This document shows positions 10,875 to 22,221 of a stretch of 64,000 nt of DNA, in pieces; within the stretch, counting starts at the first letter, position 1; each line of letters begins with the position of its first letter. The DNA is from Phoronis australis. Its lineage: Eukaryota; Phoronida; Phoronidae. The translations under genes were made by a program, and so were the position numbers. The stretch is from NCBI GenBank assembly GCA_002633005.1, contig NMRA01000214.1, positions 332,414 through 396,413 of the forward strand, written 5' to 3'. The notes under the pieces were generated by a model. That model was not told the origin of the DNA. It made no database searches and was given only the letters and a program-made list of their open reading frames with translations.

Positions 10875-11255
10875 GGCAAGCTTCGAACTGAAAACACCAG
10901 AAGTTACGATTTTGGGGAAGGCCTTGTCGATGGCGCGAAACTTAGCGTTCGCCCAGCGGAAAGAAACATGGGACAAAATGATGGAGAAATATATGAGCTG
11001 TCAGAAATCACTGCACGCGTAACGAAAGACGTTGACGAAGCAGACGATCAAACTGACCACATCGTTCGCTCAGAGAAGGATGCAAAGGCCAACTTCGAGA
11101 AAGCAGACTACAATGAACGTGATGAACGGAGGATGCCAACTGGGACGTGTAAAATAACGAAGCAAATCATTCGACGCTATTTCAGACTCAAAAATCGTGT
11201 TTATCGACTTTTAAAAGGGGAAATCTTGATTGTTAGGTGCCGTGAACCCAGGTAG
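10875..11255 (+). CDS. Predicted exon, charged protein of unknown function
   Basis: After the acceptor ctgtcacag (ending 10874) a phase-0 frame runs for about 126 residues. The middle part is acidic (DVDEADDQTDHIVRSEKD) and the tail basic (ITKQIIRRYFRLKNRVYRLL). It either stops at the TAG at 11253-11255, giving a ~152-residue two-exon protein, or splices at cccag|gtaggt after 11251 in phase 2. I recognise no domain. It could be an upstream part of the ASB gene, but no exon joining them in the right phase was found. Confidence 0.35.
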   Translation, partial: GKLRTENTRSYDFGEGLVDGAKLSVRPAERNMGQNDGEIYELSEITARVTKDVDEADDQTDHIVRSEKDAKANFEKADYNERDERRMPTGTCKITKQIIRRYFRLKNRVYRLLKGEILIVRCREPR

Positions 11256-12900
11256 GTGAACTCGTCCCAATTTATTAACTAGAGATTTTTTCCATCATTG
11301 ATGCAGAAAATTACACTTGCTGTGAATATATTGCTTCGTGGGACTACTTGAGTTCTTTAAGACTTTTTGCACCAAGCAGAACGTATCGTGACAACTGTGT
11401 AAGAGCACGTGGTCGAGTTTTCCCTTCACTCCAAACACCAACAACTTGAGTTGACGCCTTCTTCTGTAATGACTTGCTGAGGACACATTGTTTAAAAAGT
11501 CTTTGTTGTTCGCCAAAATCCTTAAAATCACAGCATCGTTTTAACTGCATAGGCACGTCAGAAAAAGCGTACGGTATACTTTCCAAATTTTGGCATGTTT
11601 CAGACTTAAATGTCGCACTGTTTTTTATCTCCCACATTTTCAATGACATAAGACATTAGACCCGTAGCTTAAGTCGCGAGAACAAAAACTTTGACTTAAC
11701 TTAACTTTTGAAGGCACTGAACACAGCGCCCGATGCTTAGTTAAACGCCAAGTCACATTTGGCTAGCTGGTAAAAATCCCAGGTGTCTGAAAAATAAACA
11801 AAGGGTTTTGTAGCATTCCCAACTCACAAGCACTACTCGTGACAATTGTAACTTACTTACGCCACAGATTTTTAACCGGTTAATGCGCATCAGCAAAAAA
11901 TCCCGGCACACAAAAATATTACCAAAAAAACACCAAATTTGACAGTTTTCTCCCCAAAATTGCCACTTCCCTGCAAGTGCTAGGAAAAATTCGACTACAG
12001 ACTTAGAATTCTCGCACTCTCTAGATTTTAAAATTGTGGTCATAGTAGGCCTATGCCCCTTACCAGCTACTTTTTTGGCAATTTTGATCTGTCTGACAGC
12101 CACCTGAAATCGCAGCCGGTTTCTCGGACAGCAGGCGACAGGGGTTGAAAGCAAACGAAAGCTACAGTTTTGCATCAAAAGTAGGTCACAGCTAAAAAAC
12201 TTGGATTTTCTCATTCAAAAACACAAGTAAACCAGTTTCCTGACATTTGTTTTAAACAAATTCCTCGATCAACCAGCCAAACCTGGCATACGCCCGGCGC
12301 ATAAATTCTAGGAAATGCCCTCCGTGGCTGCAACCTAACTGTTCAGTGCCACCTTGCGAACACTTCTCGCCTTACTGAACGCACTGCTGAAGTTATCAGA
12401 CGTTTGCGCATACGATTTGATTGCGAGGACTCGCTATTGCCGCTTTGTCTGTAACACTGGGATGTGTCTAATTTGCGTGCTATGTGGGGACCAATAAGCA
12501 CACGTAGAGACAATAAAAAGTGCACGCCGGCAGTCAATTTCTCTCTTTAATTGTTAGTTTATTTGAAGGACATGTGTATAACCCGGGGATTGTAGAACAT
12601 AATTTAGTTCTTGGAAAACTAACGGTAAAACGATCGACCAACAGTAAATTACAGTTTTGTAGTTTGATATAGGGCCAAAATTCCGTTTGTTTAAAGACGG
12701 GCTAATTCGATTCAGTTTTCGCTTGCTATGTTTACAGGAAACGCTGCCGGAAATGGGCTCTGCCTACATGGGGTAAATGTCGCCACCACAGGATTTCCAA
12801 GTGGGTATACGCTTGGTGTTATCGGCTTCAGAAAAGTGTATGGCTCAAGATTAGGGTTCTGCGTTGCGCCTGTGGCTAACAAATGAACAGCCGGCCTCTC
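11256..12900. other. Non-genic stretch
   Basis: Only short ORFs without motifs. A possible 35-bp internal exon at 12739-12773 has splice-like edges (tttacag before, gtaaat after) but its phase does not fit the neighbours, so it is not called. Confidence 0.45.
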
Positions 12901-12908
12901 AATGGACG

Positions 12909-12916
12909 TATATAAG
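12909..12916 (+). promoter_or_regulatory. TATA box, candidate ASB gene promoter
   Basis: TATATAAG sits in a locally GC-richer context (gtatataagcgggagc), with an initiator-like tcattt 25 bases downstream. It is about 1.3 kb before the ASB start codon. A transcript starting at about 12935-12940 could splice at ccag|gtatta (13027/13028) into the exon carrying the ATG at 14262. Confidence 0.45.
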
Positions 12917-12937
12917 CGGGAGCGAGTATACTCATTT

Positions 12938-13027
12938 GTGCAATTTGTAAAAGAACAAAAACTTTCAGTGAATAATACAAGTGTTACTTTCCCTTGCCTC
13001 TAAATTGTTTTGGTCAACAACGGCCAG
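12938..13027 (+). other. Possible 5'UTR exon of the ASB gene
   Basis: This is the stretch between the expected TATA-directed start and a donor site, ggccag|gtatta. It has no long ORF. Acceptors that could join it to the first coding exon are at ttcag (ending 14156) and ctcgcag (ending 14243). Confidence 0.3.
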
Positions 13028-14261
13028 GTATTAGCGATACAGATGTATTTCTCATTTGTTTGAATAAAAGGTGCAAATCACTCACCGGAAATTTTACTTG
13101 TTGATGTTGGTTGTATTTTAAAAGGGTAAAAAAGGATACCACAACGAGTTTTGGCCTATAAACAGCAAACTCAAAGTCTGCCAAACAGGCAAGCATGATC
13201 TACGCTTTCAGCGAACTACATGGAAACTGTGGTAAAAGACCACCCACCGAGGACCATCGCGTCCATTCTGTGACTTAGGAAGTGTGCGTTTTTAGTTGAT
13301 TCCATTCTTTCACTTGGAAGTTTGACGCCAATTGCGCATCGGCAGGTGACAGAACGAGAACTGGTGGAAATAATCAAAACAAGGTTTAGTATTTGTCGTT
13401 GGATTTCTTTGCCTTATTAAAATCGCGTCAATTATCTAAAAGATGAATTTTATTGTATCGCCGTCTTAATAAGCTAGGCCGGGTATCTTAACAGGTCAAA
13501 ATGTAGTGGAATATCTTTAATTTGGCAATCACCCGAGTATTTAAAGGGGCACAACTGGCTTAAGGCCGAAAAACACGGCATTCCTTATATTATTGAAGTT
13601 ATCAGCTTTCAGTGATTAGGGGCTCGAATCACAAAACAGCTTAAGTTAAAATAGAAAACACAACTCAAGAAATAAATAAGTACAATTTAATTACGTTCCA
13701 CAAAACATTTGTCGAGCTATAAAACAACAAACTCCGTTGTATTTTTGTGAATTTATTAAAAATCTCCAATATTCGCCGTTGGCTGCCAGTCATTCGATAA
13801 AATCCAATGTTATGGCTTTATCGATTATATTGCGGTTTCAATACTCGTCTCCTCGGAGTAGGTATTATTTTCGCCAGTAAAGTGATGATCTGCAACTGTT
13901 GAGACCCCCGGTGAGTTCGAATCCGTCTAAAGGACGCTCATTTTCAATAAGAAACAAATTTCACGCCGATTATGTCACTAAAAAGTACAATTGAACGACC
14001 TTTTTGACGTCAACCGTCTCTCAGAGACCGGCAAATTGTCCGGTCTGAGACCAAGCTTTAACTTGGTCCTCATGGATATGCTTCAACGCGATATACGAAC
14101 TGACGTGTATCAACTCACGCTTACGGCATTGACTATCACGTCTGCCGCGCGTTCAGTTGACATCAAAACAAGTAAAACTCCATTTCATCGAAATGCTTTA
14201 CCTCTATCAATTCGTTTCCAAAAAACAAAGTTGTTCCTCGCAGAGCGAATCCAAGCGTTCA

Positions 14262-14366
14262 ATGGAAGTGAGTAATCTAGCTTTTCACGACAGCATAATC
14301 CGCAACGATGTTCGCTCTTGCAGGCGACTGATCGCAAATGGAATCGATGTTAACTCCCCCTTAAAG
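14262..14366 (+). CDS. ASB gene coding exon 1
   Basis: It encodes 35 residues (MEVSNLAFHDSIIRNDVRSC...) of a first ankyrin helix pair ending NGIDVNSPLK, with donor ttaaag|gtaaaa in phase 0. If the start is further upstream, the exon begins at 14244 (after ctcgcag) or 14157 (after ttcag); both keep the frame. Confidence 0.7.
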
Positions 14367-17300
14367 GTAAAATATTTCTCACTCTTAACCATCAATTTAC
14401 CCCAATTAAGGGATAAGTTTTCAATTAGAAAACTAAATAGTTCGCGATTCGACTCATGTCCAGCTACTAGGAAATCTGTACTGAAACACCGACTCGTGAA
14501 TGGAACAGTGAGTTTTCCTTCCAGAGATGTGAAACAGTACTAAGTTCTTCGGTAACTAATTTTCGGGATCCTGCCAGCTGACGTATACAGGAGCAAGTGG
14601 TTGGGCATAGCCGCCTTGCAAGTATTCGTTTGCTGCTCTTCGCACAAGCCGACAGGCGAATTTCCCGTTGACTCATTCATAACCATATACAAGTTGTGAG
14701 TGTCGTCAGTCGTGATCGAGGAAACGGATAATAAACTCAAGTGTCTGCCCTTCATGGCTGATCGATCAACTTGCAACAACTCACCGCTGGTGTCACTTTG
14801 ATCGTACCAAATAGTCGTAGTAATAATCTTCATTTAATAGTAATTTTTATTAATAGTATTATCCGACAATATTTAAAAAACTACAAAAACTTATACTATA
14901 AGCTAATTATACAGTACAGATAAAATACAGATTGAGAACTCTAACATAAATACAAATGCACGTGTATATGTTATGGGGTCCGTGGACATCTGCAGCATTT
15001 CTCACAGTAACATTTCACAAGAGAAAAAATCATCACCAAGTGTAGCAAATTCATTTAAGGCAGCTGTTCACTTTTTACTATTCTTTCAAGTTGCTGGCGC
15101 ATGAATATAATCGACTTGCAATTATTCATCGCCAGCGCCTAGGCATTCTCGATTTGCACTTATTCATTTACAACAATTCGTCGCCAGCGCCTAGGCATAT
15201 TCGATTTCAGTATATTCCTGACGCACTTGATGATAAAAAGTGGGTCTTTTTCAAAAAGTTGTTCCCAACAGACATAACATGAAAAAGAAACCCCAAGGGC
15301 AATCGAAATAAGAACAGAGTCATGTTTTCCCTGACTGTCTGTAAGTTGACAAGAATCGTGCATTTTTGAAAGACTGTTGTGTTTTAAAAGATGCGCCCTG
15401 GGGGCGCACCTGCGCCTTTTTATTTTTTGATGCGCTAATGGCGTAAAGGCGCAGTCCGAGAATATCCTTGCGATTTGGCACTTATTCATTTGCAACTATT
15501 CATTGTCAGCGCATAGGCATACTTGACTCGTAACTATTCATTTGCAACGACTGGTGCCTGAGTATAATCGATTTGCAACTATTCACTAGTTACAGGGAGA
15601 TTTTTGGGGGAGGGGGAACAAAGAGAGCTCGCATCCCTCTTCCGCTTTGGACAAGACGATAAAAACGTCAACTGCATACCACTTTTAGGGTTTTATAAAA
15701 TAATGGTCTCCCTTGTGATATCCTATATTTCCCATGGCTCAAAACTTACCATTCATAACTACTACCCGAGCGTAGTCGACTGGTATTTATTTATTTGCAA
15801 CCATACACTAGAGCATAGTCGACTAACACCTAGTATTCGATTGCAGCCAGGGTCTAAGCCATTTTAAAGAGTGGCATTGTCGGCGAGAAACTGCAGATTC
15901 GAAATGGGAACTTTCACGTTCGCAGACAGTAGAGCATTTAACTGGTAGTCCTCCACCTTTATTTCAGAGAATCTCTGGCTGACACCGGGAATAATTCATT
16001 GACAATTTGCAATAAAACCACACAAACACAACGGATTGCATGGTTTTATAGCTGTGGCCTAAGCTATAACTTCAAAGAGACCATCCCAACAAATAATAAA
16101 ATTGTGTATTTCGGTCGTAAAAACAATAATGTCCCTTTCAAATGACGAGTTTCACCTTTGACCTGGGTTGAGTTCAATAGCAGTTTCGCGGCTAGAAAAA
16201 AATCTAGCCAAAATCACGTGCCCTCATTGAAAATACACGGAAATGTCTCGCGTAATCTCGCGAAGTCTTGTTTTTCTAGCGAGGACCTAGCGAGGTGCTA
16301 GGGTAACTGAACTCTAACCAGATCTGTTCAACATTACGCAGTTCAACTACAAAGTGACAGCGGCTGAAAGACGTTTGATATCGAAAGACCTGTTGGCACT
16401 GCCGCTTCACGTCGCCTGCATCTACCGGCGCCCTAGAATTGTGAAGTTGCTCTTGACCTTCGGAGCGGATCCGAACAAAAAGGTAAACCACTGGTTTCAG
16501 TGAAACAAACAACACACCATTCCAGCACCAAACATCAATAGCACGCAACTTTAAGTTTTCAGGCAGTCCGACTACAAGTCGGCCATTCCTGGGAGGCGAG
16601 GGACGAACACAAAAGCGTAGGGAACATCCGGGTATTTTCACAAAAACACTAATTTGAGGCTACGAAAACAGATATATAACTGTTACAACTATTGACGAAA
16701 ATACCAGAGATGCTCCGGATGACACAAAAGAGGAAAGCCTACTACACGCAGTTGCTTTCTGAACACCTCAGGTACTTCCATAGCCTCAAATTTCTCACCC
16801 CGGAGGAAAATTGAGGCTACGAAAGTAGCCGGAACATACGGGCCTACAAACTGAAACTGTCGAGCATGGTATGTAATGGAAGTACACTGCAAGCGATGTT
16901 CCTGGCAGAAAGGACCGACTTTACACAGCAATACGTAGTAGGATAAGAGGAAATTTACGAAATTGAACTCACAAGGATTTGTCTTAGAAGTAGCCTACTG
17001 CGCGTTCTTCAGGTGAATGTCAGGCACTAATAAGCCACTAGAAAGGCGACCAAAACAGGCGGCTGTGGAGTGCACGCCCGGTGCCACGCCTAATCCCATT
17101 GAAGCTAGAGGTTTAATCTCAGAAAAATGACCAGTTTTCCCGCCAAGGGTTCCCTGCTTTCTAAAAGTCCCAGGCCTACGAAGGCGTGCTTTTTCCAACT
17201 ATACAAAATATGGGGGGAAGGTTTCACGGGTTATATTTTTGACGTCACAGGTGTCGCATTTTGAGCTTTACAGAATTAACCCCTGCAAAAGGGTCATCCT

Positions 17301-18413
17301 GGGAATGCGCCCCAGTCAAAACTATAGTAAGCCTGCACCCGGGAGTCCACGACAATTTCTGTCATTCTTTATTCATCACAGGACTACCTTGGGCGAACTC
17401 CGTTGCAGCTTCTAATAACCTATTGGCCACGACTCCAGTTCAAAAACCGCACGCGACATCTCCCAGAAGAAGAGAGAAGTTTCCATCTGTATTTAAAAAA
17501 ACAACACGGCATGTGTTTATCGTGCTTGAAGTCTCTTTGCAGTGGCGGAAGTGACGTCAACACCGTGTTAAATGAGGAGGATCAATGCGCGTCCCACTTG
17601 GTGGCAAAATACAACATCGCGAACAGCTTGACGATTCTTCACCGCTTCGGCGCCAAATTCGACTGTAAGGACAGGCAGTGTCAGACTCCATTAATAATCT
17701 GCTGCAAGAAAGGCAATTTCGAGACGGCAGCAGAAATTCTCAACTACCCTTGCGACGTGAACGCGCAGGATGGAACGTTTGCAACGTCATTACATTACGC
17801 AGTAGGTACTGATACGTCAGAAAATGCCGTCAACGTACGACGATTGCTACACAATGGCGCCAAGCCCAACATCAGAAACATCGACGGCAATACACCGCTC
17901 CATCTGGTGGCTAGCTTAGGCAATGGCGCAGTTATCGACGCACTTCTGTCTCGCGGCGCCAAAGTAGACGTGTTGAACCAATTCCTACAAACTCCAATAT
18001 TTCTTTTCTTGAACAACGAAGCAAACGCCGTTGACTCACTCTGTTTAGTTAGTTTACTCAATGCAGCGACTGACTTCAGAATTTTAGACGTGGAAGGTCG
18101 ACTTCCGGCTATTTTGGAAAATCATAAATGGAAGAATCTAAGGAACGAACTCCGTTTCTTGTCCGAGCAGCCTGTTCCGCTGAAACGAATCTGTCGAGAT
18201 ATAATCCGAAAGCGATTGCACATTTACAAACCGTCCATCTCCGATTGCCGGAACGTCTACAGACTGCCCGTATCGAACATTCTTCGTAACTATCTGCTTT
18301 TCAATAAGAATGAGTTTGAATCCGTGCTATTAAGTTGTCGAACTGACTCACAAACGACTGCACCCAAACTCCCGTTAAAGACTACTTGTTCGGAAGCCAG
18401 TATCCACAAGTGA
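14262..18413 (+). CDS. Ankyrin repeat and SOCS box (ASB) protein
   Basis: Three coding exons (14262-14366, 16342-16482, 17382-18413) join in phase 0 throughout to give 425 residues, a usual ASB length. Ankyrin repeats are clear: LHVACIYRRPRIVKLLL with GADPN, then GRTPLQLL, CQTPLIICCKKGN, TSLHYAV with GAKPNIRN, and GNTPLHLVASLGN with SRGAKVD. The C-terminus is a SOCS box. Its BC box, PLKRICRDIIRK, fits the Elongin-B/C consensus. The Cullin5-box position reads RLPVS where LPxP is usual, so the second proline is Ser. ASB proteins are substrate receptors of Elongin BC-Cullin5-Rbx2 ubiquitin ligases; the target here is unknown. The start is chosen at ATG 14262 (MEVSNLAFHD) because it opens a partial ankyrin repeat. 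The frame is open further upstream, so a longer N-terminus is possible. Confidence 0.85.
15105..15600. repeat. Interrupted ~45-bp minisatellite
   Basis: Degenerate units built on tcgatttgcaactattcat and cagcgcctaggcat occur at 15105-15205 and again at 15470-15600, with a weaker copy near 15770-15850. Between them lies about 260 bp of unrelated sequence, including a GC-rich hairpin at 15391-15409. All copies are in direct orientation. It lies in the first intron of the ASB gene. Confidence 0.6.
16342..16482 (+). CDS. ASB gene coding exon 2
   Basis: The acceptor acattacgcag ends at 16341 and the donor aaaaag|gtaaac follows 16482. It is 47 codons in phase 0 on both sides. It encodes an ankyrin repeat with LPLHVAC, IVKLLLTFGADPN. 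Confidence 0.85.
17382..18413 (+). CDS. ASB gene terminal exon with SOCS box
   Basis: The acceptor cattctttattcatcacag ends at 17381, and the frame continues DPNKK|DYLGRTPLQLL. It is 343 residues ending with TGA at 18411-18413. It holds most of the ankyrin array and the SOCS box (residues ~250-300 of the exon). An ATTAAA 10 bases past the stop is too close to be a convincing poly(A) signal; no AATAAA was found nearby. Confidence 0.88.
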   Translation, partial: DYLGRTPLQLLITYWPRLQFKNRTRHLPEEERSFHLYLKKQHGMCLSCLKSLCSGGSDVNTVLNEEDQCASHLVAKYNIANSLTILHRFGAKFDCKDRQCQTPLIICCKKGNFETAAEILNYPCDVNAQDGTFATSLHYAVGTDTSENAVNVRRLLHNGAKPNIRNIDGNTPLHLVASLGNGAVIDALLSRGAKVDVLNQFLQTPIFLFLNNEANAVDSLCLVSLLNAATDFRILDVEGRLPAILENHKWKNLRNELRFLSEQPVPLKRICRDIIRKRLHIYKPSISDCRNVYRLPVSNILRNYLLFNKNEFESVLLSCRTDSQTTAPKLPLKTTCSEASIHK

Positions 18414-19483
18414 AAGTGTCGAATTAAAACCGATTTTGCTTGTAATGAAATGACGTTATTGTAATTCTATTCAAAAAAAGTTAAGTTAACAAAACGTTAT
18501 TATGTTCGTGCCCCAGTGTTTTTCTTAATGTCTGAGAGCATGCTTTAGTAACTATGAGCATTTTTTCGTGTGCAGATGTTATACTTTATCCATTTATACT
18601 TTTTTAGATGTGCATTTAGCTAATATATTTGGTTCTCAATAAGCGTTCAAGATTTCGCGAAGCAGCGAATTTTTGACAAATCCGAAGTCTCCTAATTTTT
18701 AATTGTTCACGTATTTCTCAATGTAAAACCAGTCCAAGAATGCACCCCACGCTCCACCCGGCTTTCGTTAGACCACACCATCGGGCGCACTGCACTTCAA
18801 CAAACTGCAGTGTAAACTACCTGCTTAGTTTTTGCTGTCAGTTGCGGTCTACCTCAAGTACAAACTCTCGCGGAATTACTAAATGTATTCGAGGCCAGGG
18901 AGTGCACCTGAAAAAAACTAAGCCATCCACCCTTTTAGCGTTCGGAGACCTACACCAAGGATATATTTGCAAAAGGTTTCTTCTAAAACGTCATGCTTTT
19001 TAGACTTTTTCCAGTGGCAACACCGTTGTCCCCTAGAACACCTTTAGTGACCCTTTTGTTGGAAATTAAATCGGAAAACACATGAAAGGAAATTTTCAAA
19101 TGCAAATGAAAAAATCACGTACCCCTCCGTAAGGAGCGAGAAAAAATTCCCCTTCTCAGCGACATGTCCCGCATGCCCATTTTATGGTAGTAACCAAGGA
19201 CACATTGCCTTCTACGAGAGTACCTCCCTCCGATAAAACACGAAATGGCATTGCTACCTTTTCTGGTCCCGTCTATCAGTAAAAAAGTCTCTTGAAAACT
19301 ACGTCTTTTGGAAAGAATGTGTTGCGAAATACAATTTTGGTCGGCAAAAAACAGGTACTTTCTGTTCAGTCATAAATTTAATAAACTGCGGAGAGTGCCA
19401 ACTATAACAAAAGTAAACGGATACTCATTATGTGATTTATTAAAGAGGCATTTTCATATGTGCCATCAACCAAATCCACAGGA
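18414..19483. other. Intergenic, 3' of the ASB gene
   Basis: It should contain the ASB 3'UTR. No other gene is supported. Confidence 0.4.
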
Positions 19484-19570
19484 TCTTGAGTTAAGAGGGG
19501 CCTGGGCAGAGGATCAGCCAGGATTTTGCACGTCAGACATTCGCACCCCCCAAGTGCCCCATATGAAATC
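19484..19570 (-). mobile_element. Fragment related to the 4134-4282 element
   Basis: The reverse complement of 4185-4268 aligns with this stretch. Shared blocks are the tcttgagttaagaggggcc end, then gatttt, then cgtcagacattcgcacccc. Only part of the element is present and no target-site duplication was found. Confidence 0.65.
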
Positions 19571-20195
19571 AGCCACTGCAATACGCAAATTATTAACGAA
19601 ACGTGTATCAAAACATTCCATATGAAGGTAGAAAACTGTTTCCATCCCCAAACGAGGCACCCATCGTATCTACAAGTAAAGAGTGACAAAAAGCCATCAG
19701 CATTGACAGAGCTGATCAACCCTCTCAATGGATGGTCTAACCATAGATACTCGCCAAGTCTATCTATAGTCTATGGTCTAACAAGGAGAATTTTGAGGCT
19801 GGGGACCGAGGTCTAATCTTTGTACTCAAAATCGAAAATATTTTTGCCAAGTCATTTCCTGTTCTATTTTTGTGGGAATTCAAGATAAGTGCCTGTTATT
19901 CTGTGCTGGAGTACTAAATGGTTAATGCATTCAAGATTCTACTACAAATTTGCCCTTGATGACCCCGATATTGAGTAAAAACTCGAAATTTCGAATTCAG
20001 ACTTAACTTTTAGCCTTAATGCTGGGGTCATCAAGTGCAAACTAGGGTTAGAAAGTCATCCAGTCCTAGTAACTTCCACGGATATTTAAGTGTTCACTTG
20101 TGCCATTTACTACAATTCACACGCATTTGAAACGCATTTGGTGTCGCCTTTTCAAACGAAATACCACACAATAACACACACTCTGACTTCAATTT

Positions 20196-20201
20196 TTTAT
20201 T
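20196..20201 (-). terminator. Candidate poly(A) signal, ZNF608/609-like gene
   Basis: AATAAA on the minus strand, about 2 kb after the proposed stop of the ZNF608/609-like gene. Its use is a guess; minus-strand AATAAA motifs are common by chance in AT-rich DNA. Confidence 0.2.
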
Positions 20202-20427
20202 TCAAACAAAGAAAAATAAGAGGTACAATTCGGAGCACTCCGCTTTGTTCATTCCATACTCCTAGAACACTCTATCTTAACATTACAAACGCCAGGTATC
20301 CCTCAAACAACCTTCAGAGTTTTGGTCAGTAGATAAATAACAGAGTTGGTGTACAAATTTCGTGGTTCCTTTGACTTCTTATACAAAAACAGGCACATGT
20401 TAAACACATAAAGCAAAGTCAAAGAAT

Positions 20428-20509
20428 GGACAATCGCAGCACAAATGAAAAAGTTCATAACTGACTCCACAAATCAATACAAACTTTTTCATTTGTGCGG
20501 CGATTGTCC
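20428..20509 (+). repeat. Near-perfect 28-bp hairpin, 26-nt loop
   Basis: The arm ggacaatcgcagcacaaatg... (20428-20455) is repeated as its reverse complement at 20482-20509 with a single mismatch. Weaker pairing extends about 8 bases outward. It resembles either a tiny foldback repeat or a microRNA-precursor-sized hairpin. It could fall in the 3'UTR of the ZNF608/609-like gene if that transcript runs to the AATAAA on the minus strand at about 20196-20201. Confidence 0.6.
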
Positions 20510-22177
20510 TTTTTTGATCCTATTATGGCCAAAAACTGATGTAATATAAAGCAAACTGTATTGGCCACATTATTGGCCAGTTTTCTTGGACAGCCTTCTC
20601 GTAAAAATCTGATTATTGCATGGTGTATGATTAGCTTTCAACTTCCAAAGTTTACTGGTTGGAGACTTTTGTGACAAACGGAAGTAACGAGACAAAAAAC
20701 CCTGACATTGCCGTCACGCTGGTGGGCTGGGTGCCAGACAAATGAATCCTGGTACTCACCATCCATCATGGCGGTGAATGACAAACAATTAACGGGAAAC
20801 TTAACACGACAGAAACCCTATTCTATAACGACAGGTCATTCTCGGTCATCAGTGTATGTAACAAGGAAATGGCATTTTGGTTTAATTGCCTATGACGTGT
20901 ATCTTTCTTCACACACTGAAATCAAATTCTGAACGTCCGTGGCTTTCACCAACATTGCCCCCACAGATCTAAACAACACGATCAATCCCATAATACATGG
21001 ATCACGCGAGGTGCCCAGATCCCAACAAACTGACAAAACGCAACGGCGGGTAATCGAGACTACCTTCTAAACCTGTCAAAAAGAAATCTGTAGAAAAATA
21101 TCAATTACATTGCACCCGATAATCACCATGATAGAAAAATAATAGCTCTGTTTGATTTCATCTATCAAAACCTAAATTTGTATCTTACACTACTACATTT
21201 TATACAGTACATTAGCCCTCAACACAAGAGACTGGACTAAAGTTCTCTAAAACTACAGCCTTCCAATCTGCCTCACATTCACAGCAGACAATACTTCGAT
21301 TAAGGAACGATTCTCGCACAAATCACCAAAGTATTAAAACCTCAGAAATGAATCCATATTGCTGACCACATCAGCGTCCAGAATCCAATATCTGAAGTCC
21401 AACTCTAGCTCGAACTTAGTATGGACATTTTCTGCTCTAACTTCAAACAGGAATTCAAGTTCGACGATTCGATTTTGGGCCCTGGCACACATCTTACGCA
21501 ACCTAGCTAAAACAAGTCTTCATAGGAGCAAACTCTAACAAAATGCACATGACCCCTGATTCCCAGAAAGTTGAGGCTCTTCCTTGTTCAACATCTCCAA
21601 CCAATATCTTTCCGTGTTGACCTCCAGTTATATAATTAAACCAGCGTGGAGTCCCCGCTATGACTGAACAGAACTGACAGGAACACCAATCTTCCAGCAT
21701 GACAACGCATGAAGGTATACACCATATCACGATATACTGCCTCCAACAAGCGTGAACATCAACACTGTATCCTGATATGCTCCAAAGCTTGATGTCCACA
21801 ATGAAACAGTAGTTTATGCGGCGAATAACAAAAATTGAAATGACATGGAATTCCATGTCGCAATCCAAATTCAGCACCATAACCTGCACTGAAGGAGAAT
21901 TCATCGGAAATTTAAAATGGCAGAAATGCCAGTTTGTAATCAGACATTCGCCACAATGACGGGTCATTGACAGCCATTTCGGCAGTGAACGGTATTAGCC
22001 ACCTTGATGGGAAATAGCACTTGTCCTGACCCCTTTTGGCATGTACTACAAATGTTCATTGTCACACTTCTCTCCAGGGCCCTACACATCCGCTATCCTC
22101 AGTCTGTCGCTATTCTCACGTCCAGGCAATTAGTGGCAACTTCGCACTAAAATATTTGAGAAAGCACGCTGCAAACA

Positions 22178-22221
22178 TCATGGCTTCGGTCCAAATGGCA
22201 TACTCGGCTGGCCAGTTAGCA
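22178..22221 (-). CDS. ZNF608/609: ZNF608/609 proposed last coding exon
   Basis: A strong acceptor (tatcttttttacag on the minus strand) precedes 44 coding bases ending in TGA. With the single base left from the previous exon it reads [14 protein letters not shown] then stop. The phase fits and brings the whole CDS to a multiple of three. The peptide is too short to recognise, so another terminal exon further left cannot be excluded. Confidence 0.45.

Noticed and set aside
12739-12773. Possible 35-bp exon between the 10-11 kb exons and the ASB gene
   Set aside because: The edges look like splice sites, but the resulting phase does not match the next exon.
13905-13935. ggtgagttcgaatccg resembling a tRNA T arm
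   Set aside because: The stem does not pair and no A box, anticodon arm or acceptor stem is present upstream.
21010-21073. Alternative last exon of the ZNF608/609-like gene (acceptor ctttttgacag near 21074, minus strand)
   Set aside because: Phase also fits and gives about 22 residues, but it is further away and the peptide looks less like a Pro/Gly-rich C-terminus. Kept only as an alternative.
21503-21967. 154-codon minus-strand ORF downstream of the ZNF608/609 stop
   Set aside because: Cys/Trp/Ile-rich composition without motif. It is probably 3'UTR or intergenic; a short exon at 22178-22221 fits the gene better.
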